NCBI GenBank assembly: GCA_028097785.1
Contig: JAOHFB010000040.1
Span: 1 to 5,094 of the forward strand
Source: Candidatus Pelagibacter sp.
Lineage (GTDB): Bacteria > Pseudomonadota > Alphaproteobacteria > Pelagibacterales > Pelagibacteraceae
DNA length: 5,094 nt
Direction of reading: 5' to 3'
The notes beneath the pieces are model-generated. The model was given only the letters and a program-made list of their open reading frames with translations. It was not told the origin of the DNA and searched no databases. Position numbers and translations under genes: made by a program. Below, piece after piece: positions 1 through 4,683 of the stretch; position 1 is the first letter of the stretch, and every line of letters begins with the position of its first letter.

Positions 1-678
1 TCACTTAACAAAAAAATTAATAGTTTATTTGGAAATTTAATGATTGGATTAGAATATGTTTTTAATCGAAGCGGTCCAATGACTATGGGTGCTAGTCAAC
101 TTTGTATGTTTGCAAAAAGTGATCCATCACTCGAACTACCAGATTTACAGTGGCACGTTCAACCAATGAGTATGGATACATTAGGTGCAACTAAAAACCA
201 TGATTTTCATGCATTCACCCCTACTGTCTCAAATATAAGACCTACAAGTAGAGGACATGTAAGTATTGTAGACAAAGACTCCAGAACTTATGCAAAAATT
301 AAACAAAATTATCTGTCTACAGATCATGATCGAATGGTAGCTGCAAGAGGTCTTAAGTTAACAAGAAAAATTATATTAGAGTCTGAGACTTTTAAAAAAT
401 ACACACCTGAAGAATATAGACCAGGAATAAATATAAATGATGATGAAGAACTTGTTAAAGAAGCATCTAATTATGCTCAAACTATTTTTCATCCAGTTGG
501 CACATGTAAAATGGGTCAAGATGATATGGCAGTTGTTGATGAAAAATTAAGAGTTAAAGGAATCAAAAACTTAAGAGTAATAGATGCATCGATAATGCCC
601 AACATAACTTCTGGTAACACTAATGCACCAACAATAATGATTGCAGAAAAAGGTGCAGATATGATACTAGAGCACTAA
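1..678 (+). CDS. GMC-family FAD-dependent alcohol/choline dehydrogenase, C-terminal part (5' end outside window)
   Basis: The frame is open from base 1 to the TAA at 676-678, giving 225 residues of a protein whose family is normally about 530-550 long, so the N-terminal FAD-binding half lies upstream. The ATG at 40 is internal. Family hallmarks seen here are the substrate-domain stretch GPMTMGASQ, the PDLQWHVQP and RPTSRGHV motifs, the late active-site motif HPVGTCKMG (His codon at 490-492) and SGNTNAPT (613-630) followed by IMIAEKGAD. In GMC enzymes this His and an Asn or His in the second motif are the catalytic pair that oxidises a primary alcohol at the flavin; both are kept, so this end looks functional. 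The best family match is choline dehydrogenase-like proteins (BetA relatives). The substrate cannot be fixed, because many marine BetA-like proteins act on other alcohols. The gene is followed without a gap by the TerC gene, which suggests co-transcription. Confidence 0.93.
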   Translation, partial: SLNKKINSLFGNLMIGLEYVFNRSGPMTMGASQLCMFAKSDPSLELPDLQWHVQPMSMDTLGATKNHDFHAFTPTVSNIRPTSRGHVSIVDKDSRTYAKIKQNYLSTDHDRMVAARGLKLTRKIILESETFKKYTPEEYRPGININDDEELVKEASNYAQTIFHPVGTCKMGQDDMAVVDEKLRVKGIKNLRVIDASIMPNITSGNTNAPTIMIAEKGADMILEH

Positions 679-1272
679 ATGTTTGCAGAATTAATTACAC
701 CTGAACAACTTACAATTTTAGGACAAATCATATTTATTGATTTAGTTCTTGCTGGAGATAACGCAATTATTATTGGAATGGTTGCATCGAAATTTCCTGT
801 AGAACAAAGAAAAAAAGTTATTTTTTGGGGTATTGGTGGTGCGGTAATTTTAAGAATAATCTTAACCATGTTAACTGCTTACCTATTACAAATTACAGGT
901 TTACGATTGATTGGTGGATTATTGCTACTTTATATCATCTACAAACTTTATACGGATGTAATCAAAGGCCAATCTAATGAAGAAGATATAAAAGTAGATA
1001 ATTCTAGTTTTATGAAGGCTATATGGACAGTTCTGCTTGCTGATTTTACAATGAGTTTAGATAACGTTTTGGGTGTTGCTGGAGCTGCTGGTGATCACTA
1101 TGGATTATTAATTTTTGGATTAGCACTATCAATAGTTTTAATGGCAACAGCTGCAAATTTAATTTCAAGATGGATTAAAGAGTATAAATGGATCGCTTGG
1201 GCTGGATTACTAGCAATATTAGTTGTTGCTGTAGAGTTGATTTACACAGATATTAAAATATTATTTCTATAA
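679..1272 (+). CDS. TerC/YjbE-family integral membrane protein, probable metal (Mn2+) exporter
   Basis: This complete 197-residue protein is about the usual length of the short YjbE-type TerC proteins. It is almost entirely hydrophobic, with about six to seven membrane segments (near residues 10-34, 47-70, 74-93, 114-135, 140-160 and 170-190). Two pseudo-symmetric acidic motifs mark the TerC fold: D21 with AGDNA (D27, N28) in the first half and AD-F-MSLDNV (D122, D128, N129) in the second. These are the expected metal-binding carboxylates inside the membrane. Known relatives export manganese or take part in metal homeostasis; the tellurium resistance in the family name is probably not the role here. 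The ATG follows directly on the stop of the GMC gene and has only a weak upstream purine stretch (TAGAG), so translation is probably coupled. No yybP-ykoY-type riboswitch can precede it, because the upstream DNA is coding. Family assignment is firm; the transported ion is inferred. Confidence 0.9.
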   Translation: MFAELITPEQLTILGQIIFIDLVLAGDNAIIIGMVASKFPVEQRKKVIFWGIGGAVILRIILTMLTAYLLQITGLRLIGGLLLLYIIYKLYTDVIKGQSNEEDIKVDNSSFMKAIWTVLLADFTMSLDNVLGVAGAAGDHYGLLIFGLALSIVLMATAANLISRWIKEYKWIAWAGLLAILVVAVELIYTDIKILFL

Positions 1273-1457
1273 TGTATTTACAAAAGATTAATTTAAAAAA
1301 TAAATATGCATTAGTAACTGGCGCAGGTAAAGGACTAGGAAAAGCTTGCTCAATTGCTTTAGCAGAGGCTGGTGCAACAGTTATAGCATTAAGCAGAACT
1401 CCATCAGATCTAGATAAATTAGAAAAACAAAATAACACAATATTAGCCCTTGTTTAA
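1272..1457 (+). pseudogene. N-terminal remnant of a short-chain dehydrogenase/reductase (SDR), truncated after 61 codons
   Basis: The ATG overlaps the terC stop by one base (TAATG), as in a normal compact operon. The 61 residues are a clear SDR N-terminus: first beta strand with ALVTG, the dinucleotide motif TGAGKGLG (residues 16-23), the helix ACSIALAEAGA, the second strand VIALSR and the start of the next helix ending in ILALV. In SDRs the third strand at this point normally continues into a CDV/VDV-type sequence. Here TAA follows at once, and the remaining ~190 residues, including the catalytic Ser and YxxxK, are absent. The other two + strand frames of the 61 bases before the next gene also fail to continue the family, so this is a deletion or replacement and not a simple frameshift. 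A short peptide may still be made, but it cannot be a working SDR. A small standalone protein is possible but less likely. Confidence 0.8.
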
Positions 1458-1469
1458 CTTTTAAAAGTT
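1456..1469. repeat. Perfect 14-bp AT-rich palindrome over the SDR remnant stop
   Basis: AACTTTTAAAAGTT reads the same on both strands and overlaps the TAA of the truncated SDR. It lies 49 bases upstream of the dctP start. With only two G:C pairs and no loop it would make a poor transcription terminator. It could be an operator half of the dctP control region or a chance AT palindrome. No regulator gene is in the window to support an operator role. Confidence 0.4.
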
Positions 1470-1480
1470 TGAGAGGGTAC

Positions 1481-1496
1481 TTTTTTTATAAAAAAA
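1481..1496. repeat. Perfect 16-bp A/T-only palindrome (T7-AT-A7) upstream of dctP
   Basis: Seven T, then AT, then seven A form a self-complementary stretch. An eighth A continues at 1497. It contains the only reasonable -10-like element (TATAAA, 1487-1492) before dctP. Homopolymer runs of this kind are common in very AT-rich genomes, so chance is a real alternative. Its place between two GAGAGGG copies is what makes it notable. Confidence 0.4.
1487..1492 (+). promoter_or_regulatory. Possible -10 element for the dctP transcript
   Basis: TATAAA lies 26 bases before the dctP ATG and would start a transcript near 1499 with a leader of about 20 bases that just includes the Shine-Dalgarno sequence. 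The best -35-like match, TTGAGA at 1469-1474, has a spacer of only 12 bases, which is too short for a typical sigma-70 promoter. The assignment rests on position and one hexamer only. Confidence 0.25.
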
Positions 1497-1501
1497 ACAC
1501 A

Positions 1502-1508
1502 GAGAGGG
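1502..1508 (+). promoter_or_regulatory. Shine-Dalgarno site of dctP
   Basis: GAGAGGG ends 10 bases before the ATG at 1519 and is among the strongest ribosome-binding sites in the window. It supports that start and fits a highly expressed periplasmic binding protein. The same heptamer occurs 31 bases upstream at 1471-1477, where no start codon follows at a useful distance. Confidence 0.7.
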
Positions 1509-1518
1509 AAAATACAAT

Positions 1519-2616
1519 ATGAAAAAAATCATATCATTAGTTGTGGGAACTCTTCTTTTAACTGTCATGACAGTTACAGGAGCAAATTCTGCACAAACTC
1601 TTAAGTGCCAAACTGTAATTAGTGCTAAAGCTGATGAAGTGAAAATGTTAAAAGATTTCACTGACACAGTTACAGAACTAACAGAAGGTTCACTTAAGTT
1701 CGAAATTATGCCAGCAGGAGCAGTAGTAGGTGTAAAAGAAACTTTAGATGCAGTTGATAAGGGTCTTATCGATTGTGGTTTCGCTTGGACTCACTATTGG
1801 TCAGGTGATCACCCAGCAGCTATGTTATTTGGTTCGCCAGTAGCAGGTGCAGGTGTTGGTATTGATAACATCGCATTTTTATCTTGGTTCCAATACGGTG
1901 GTGGTAAAGAACTTTACGACCAACTATGGTCTGAGATGGGAAGAGACATCAAAGGATTTATGTTACAACCAGTAGGCCCTGAAGCTTTAGGTTGGTTCAA
2001 AGAGCCAATTAACAGCATGGCAGACTTTAGAAAGTACAAGTTCAGAACTCCTCCAGGAATTCCAGGACAAACTTATAAAGACATTGGTGTAGCTTCTGTT
2101 GCAATGGGTGGTGGAGATATTCTTCCAGCTCTTGAAGCAGGAACAATTGATGCAGCTGAATGGTGTTGTCCAAAACCTGACATGACATTCGGTTTCCAAA
2201 AAGTTCTAAAACATTACTACCTACAAGGTCTTCACCAAGTAGTAGTAAATGCTGACTTCTATATTACAGGCTCTAAATACAAAAAGATGTCTGCTTTAGA
2301 GAAAAAAGCTTTAGAAGTTGCTGCGAATGCATCTCTATCAAAATCAATGAGTTACAGAATATACGAAAATGGAAAAGCTTTAGCTGAACTTACAGGTAAG
2401 CATGGTGTTATTTTACATGACACTCCAGCTGACTATTTCCCAGCGTATATGGCTGCAGCTAAAAAATCTTTAGAGACTAATGCTGCGAAGAATAAGTTCT
2501 TTGCAAAAGTATGGCAGTCTCAAAAAGACTTTGCTGATATTGCAGTTCCATTCTGGTCTGGATCTCAAATGTCTAATGCGAAGCTTGGAATGGCTCACGC
2601 AGAAACATTAAAATAG
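1519..2616 (+). CDS. dctP: TRAP transporter periplasmic solute-binding subunit (DctP family, TakP-like)
   Basis: The 365-residue protein has a Sec signal peptide: MKK, a hydrophobic core to about residue 20, and likely cleavage near residues 22-25 (GANSA). The mature part follows the DctP fold of the branch that includes the alpha-keto-acid binder TakP, with similar length. Key positions are Q150 in MLQPVG, the segment KFRTPPGIPG with R176, and GTIDAAEW (208-215) with E214 and W215. In DctP proteins the Arg clamps the substrate carboxylate; in TakP a Gln, Glu and Trp in equivalent places help hold the ligand-bound sodium (positions recalled, not aligned). A carboxylate ligand, possibly a 2-oxo or hydroxy acid, is therefore likely, but the exact one is unknown. 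After E-W the protein has C216-C217-P-K-P-D, where TakP-type proteins as I recall them have V-G-P-Y. Two more cysteines are C30 and C86. The G/C-ending codons and strong ribosome site suggest high expression. Confidence 0.94.
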   Translation: MKKIISLVVGTLLLTVMTVTGANSAQTLKCQTVISAKADEVKMLKDFTDTVTELTEGSLKFEIMPAGAVVGVKETLDAVDKGLIDCGFAWTHYWSGDHPAAMLFGSPVAGAGVGIDNIAFLSWFQYGGGKELYDQLWSEMGRDIKGFMLQPVGPEALGWFKEPINSMADFRKYKFRTPPGIPGQTYKDIGVASVAMGGGDILPALEAGTIDAAEWCCPKPDMTFGFQKVLKHYYLQGLHQVVVNADFYITGSKYKKMSALEKKALEVAANASLSKSMSYRIYENGKALAELTGKHGVILHDTPADYFPAYMAAAKKSLETNAAKNKFFAKVWQSQKDFADIAVPFWSGSQMSNAKLGMAHAETLK

Positions 2617-2633
2617 TATTAAAATACTTTTAT

Positions 2634-2664
2634 AAAGCGGGCAATTAATTGCCCGCTTTTTTTT
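2634..2664 (+). terminator. Intrinsic terminator between dctP and dctQ
   Basis: GCGGGCAA (2637-2644) pairs with TTGCCCGC (2649-2656) around a TTAA loop. A-run/T-run flanks extend the palindrome to 26 bases (2634-2659), and eight T residues (2657-2664) follow. This is a textbook Rho-independent terminator and the most G+C-rich hairpin seen in the window. It starts 18 bases after the dctP stop and ends 19 bases before dctQ. Because the membrane subunits follow on the same strand with no obvious promoter of their own in the 67-base gap, it probably works as a partial terminator. It would yield abundant short dctP messages, with a minority reading through into dctQM, and would also protect the 3' end. 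Confidence 0.93.
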
Positions 2665-2683
2665 AATTACTTAAGAATTTTAA

Positions 2684-3322
2684 ATGCCAAGAAACCACAA
2701 ACCAAAAAAACCAATTAAACCTATGAAACTTGATATCTCTGATGAGATGATAGCTGAAAGAAGAGGTGGTTCTGGCCCAATGCCTAAGACGATGCCTAAG
2801 TGGATGGCATCTTCAATTACAAAAATTGATTTATTTAGTAAACGGATAGGAAATGTTGTTTGTTGGATAACAGTGCCTTTAATTTTAGCTATGACTTACG
2901 AAGTTTTAGCTAGAAAATTATTTACAGCTCCTACAATGTGGGCCTATGACATGAGCAGATTTATGTATGGAGCATTATTTATGCTTGGTGCTGGTTATGC
3001 ATTGTCAAAAGGTGTTCATATAAGAGCAGATTTTCTTTACAGAAATTTTAAAACTAAAACACAAGGTACAATAGATTTTTGGTTATATTTATTATTTTAT
3101 TTTCCAGGTTTAATCGTCTTTCTTTATATGACCACAGGCTTTGTTCAAGAGTCAATTATGAGAGGTGAAAGAGGTATGGATACTGCTTGGATGCCCTATA
3201 TGTGGCCAATCAAAGCTTCTTTATGGTTTGGAATAGTTTTTTTATTAATCCAGGGTGTATCAGAATTATTTAAAAGTTACTGGGCAGCTACAAAAGGTGT
3301 TTGGCCAGGAGAGGAAGAATAA
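2684..3322 (+). CDS. dctQ: TRAP transporter small membrane subunit (DctQ family)
   Basis: The 212-residue protein has four predicted membrane helices (about 57-76, 90-108, 131-152 and 173-195), as expected for DctQ. The family pattern lies around the first two helices: YEVLARKLFTAPTMWAYD then SRFMYGALFMLGAGYAL, KGVHIRADFLY. DctQ forms the fixed scaffold part of the transporter, bound to DctM. A cytoplasmic, basic, proline-rich N-terminal tail of about 50 residues precedes helix 1 and contains the run EMIAERRGGSG and a doubled MPK. The ATG at 2684 has only a weak upstream purine stretch (AAGAA). An in-frame ATG at 2780 (residue 33) has a better site, AGAGGTGG, ten bases upstream, so the true start is uncertain. 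I keep the longer form because the extra part is open, well formed and fits the gap after the terminator. The stop directly abuts dctM. Confidence 0.92.
   Translation: MPRNHKPKKPIKPMKLDISDEMIAERRGGSGPMPKTMPKWMASSITKIDLFSKRIGNVVCWITVPLILAMTYEVLARKLFTAPTMWAYDMSRFMYGALFMLGAGYALSKGVHIRADFLYRNFKTKTQGTIDFWLYLLFYFPGLIVFLYMTTGFVQESIMRGERGMDTAWMPYMWPIKASLWFGIVFLLIQGVSELFKSYWAATKGVWPGEEE
3308..3315 (+). promoter_or_regulatory. Shine-Dalgarno site of dctM, inside the end of dctQ
   Basis: GGAGAGGA lies seven bases before the dctM ATG at 3323 and within the last codons of dctQ (P-G-E-E-E). The dctQ stop TAA is directly followed by the ATG, so the two subunits are probably made in a coupled way at matched amounts, as fits their one-to-one complex. 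Confidence 0.75.
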
Positions 3323-4657
3323 ATGCTAGCAGAATTTATAGATCCAGCTGTTTTAGGTTTCATTTTAATTGGGGTAATGCTTTTTTCAATTTTTGTTGGG
3401 TTTCCAATTTCATTTACTCTAATTTTTTTAGGGTTTGTGTTTGGTTATTTAGGTTTTGGAAAATTAGTTTTTTATTTAATGACCTTGCAGTTCTCGATGG
3501 TCATGACCGAACAAACCTTGGCTGCCGTCCCGCTCTTTGTCTTTATGGGTATTATGATGGAGCAAGCTGGATTAATGGAAAGATTGTTTTCGGCATTCCA
3601 GCTGATGCTGGCCAAAGTAAGAGGCTCATTATATTACGCAGTATTATTTGTGTCTGTAGTATTTGCAGCAGCTACAGGAATTGTTGGAGCATCAGTTACA
3701 ATATTAGGAATTATGGCTGCTAAATCTATGAATAGATCTGGATATAACGTAAGACTAGCAGCAGGAACAATTACTGCTGGAGGAACTTTAGGAATATTAA
3801 TTCCTCCAAGTATCATGCTAGTAGTTATGGGTCCTATAATGGAAATACCAGTAACAGATTTATTTGCAGCAGCAATCATTCCAGGAATTTTACTTGCAAC
3901 ACTTTACGCTGCTTACACAACAATTAGATGCTGGATAGATCCAAGTCTAGGTCCAGTATTACCACCAGAGCTTAGAGCAACTAGCATGAAGCAAGTTTGG
4001 ATTGAATTCTTTTTAGGATTGGTTCCACCAGCTGCTCTAGTTTTTGCTGCACTCGGTAGTATTTTATTTGGATTTGCAACACCAACAGAGGCTGCTGGTT
4101 GTGGAGCAATGGGTTCTTTACTTTTAGCTCTGGCATATAAAAAATTAACATTAAAAAAACTGCAAGATGCGCTAGTTAAAACTTTAGAAATTTCTGCATT
4201 GATTATGGTTTTGGTGGCTGCTTCAAACTTTTTTGGCGCTGTGTTTTCTAGACTAGGAACACCAATGTTGCTTACAGACTTTTTATTAGGCCTTGAAATG
4301 AATAAATATTTAATCTTAGCATTAATTATGGTTATGATCTTTTTATTAGGTTGGCCACTAGAGTGGGTACCAATAGTAATGATTATAATTCCAATAATTT
4401 TACCTTTAGTTGAAGCTTTAGGTTTTAATTTGACTTGGTTTGCAATTCTAGTGGCAGTCAATCTCCAGACGGCCTGGCTATCTCCACCTGTAGCTTTGTC
4501 AGCATATTTCTTAAAAGGTGTTGTGCCAGAATGGGATTTAAAAGATATTTATTATGGAATGATGCAATTTATGGTTATCCAAGTAATAGGATTAATATTA
4601 ATTATTGTATTTCCTAAGATTGCATTATGGTTACCAGCCTATCTTTATGGACAGTAG
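3323..4657 (+). CDS. dctM: TRAP transporter large membrane subunit (DctM family)
   Basis: The 444-residue polytopic protein is the usual length of DctM. It carries the sodium-coupled elevator transport domain that takes substrate from DctP. Family marks in order are the N-terminal segment with VGFPISFTL; TLAAVPLFVFMGIMMEQAG (65-83), the family's AIPLFIFMG region; VGASVTILGIMA (121-132) at the first re-entrant hairpin; GGTLGILIPPSI (153-164); the mirror motif FATPTEAAGCGA (251-262) in the second half; the LEWVPIVMIIIPIILPL helix (347-362); and NLQTAWLSPPVALSAYF (380-396). The two halves show the expected inverted repeat, and roughly a dozen membrane segments are evident. All recognised motifs are intact. 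Codon use is AT-rich except for abrupt G/C-ending patches at 3482-3550, 3590-3625 and about 4451-4474, which coincide with conserved motifs. Long open frames overlapping this gene on both strands are shadows. Confidence 0.95.
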   Translation: MLAEFIDPAVLGFILIGVMLFSIFVGFPISFTLIFLGFVFGYLGFGKLVFYLMTLQFSMVMTEQTLAAVPLFVFMGIMMEQAGLMERLFSAFQLMLAKVRGSLYYAVLFVSVVFAAATGIVGASVTILGIMAAKSMNRSGYNVRLAAGTITAGGTLGILIPPSIMLVVMGPIMEIPVTDLFAAAIIPGILLATLYAAYTTIRCWIDPSLGPVLPPELRATSMKQVWIEFFLGLVPPAALVFAALGSILFGFATPTEAAGCGAMGSLLLALAYKKLTLKKLQDALVKTLEISALIMVLVAASNFFGAVFSRLGTPMLLTDFLLGLEMNKYLILALIMVMIFLLGWPLEWVPIVMIIIPIILPLVEALGFNLTWFAILVAVNLQTAWLSPPVALSAYFLKGVVPEWDLKDIYYGMMQFMVIQVIGLILIIVFPKIALWLPAYLYGQ

Positions 4658-4678
4658 AAATTATTAGTTTAATATAAT
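4648..4678 (+). promoter_or_regulatory. Candidate promoter for the NCS1 permease gene
   Basis: A perfect TATAAT stands at 4673-4678. TGGACA at 4648-4653, five of six matches to TTGACA, lies 19 bases upstream within the last codons of dctM; this spacer is slightly long. Transcription would start near 4685, at or next to the GTG start at 4684, implying a leaderless or almost leaderless message. TATAAT occurs easily by chance at this base composition, and read-through from dctM is an alternative source of message. Confidence 0.4.
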
Positions 4679-4680
4679 TT
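4658..4680. repeat. A/T-only inverted repeat between dctM and the NCS1 gene
   Basis: AAATTAT (4658-4664) and ATAATTT (4674-4680) are exact inverted copies separated by nine bases, starting right after the dctM stop. The right arm overlaps the candidate -10 element. It could be a weak terminator hairpin for the TRAP transcript or a protein site over the promoter. With no G:C pairs it is also compatible with chance. Confidence 0.35.
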
Positions 4681-4683
4681 TTA

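Noticed and set aside
40..42. ATG as the start of the first gene
   Set aside because: The frame is open back to base 1, and the protein from 40 lacks the whole FAD-binding half of the GMC family, so it is an internal Met.
675..869. Short - strand open frame over the start of terC
   Set aside because: Antisense to the conserved AGDNA motif region of terC, with no ribosome site or family pattern.
1456..1487. Terminator for the upstream GMC-terC-SDR unit
   Set aside because: The palindrome is nearly all A/T with no loop, and the T run begins 11 bases after it; not a convincing Rho-independent terminator.
1441..1518. Frameshift explaining the short SDR
   Set aside because: The other two + strand frames after the stop also end within a few codons and show no SDR continuation before dctP, so missing sequence rather than a frameshift is required.
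2780..2800. Tandem nonamer ATGCCTAAG in dctQ as a regulatory or mobile repeat
   Set aside because: Only two copies inside coding sequence, encoding a repeated Met-Pro-Lys; more simply a small coding duplication or chance.
3301..3723. 140-codon open frame on the + strand overlapping the dctQ end and dctM start
   Set aside because: It is out of frame with dctM, starts with TTG, has no recognisable protein pattern (rich in Cys, Arg, Asn), and dctM here carries strong family motifs.
3913..4461. 182-codon open frame on the - strand
   Set aside because: It is antisense to conserved dctM sequence, has a low-complexity Ile/Lys/Asn/Ala composition and no family pattern; a composition shadow.
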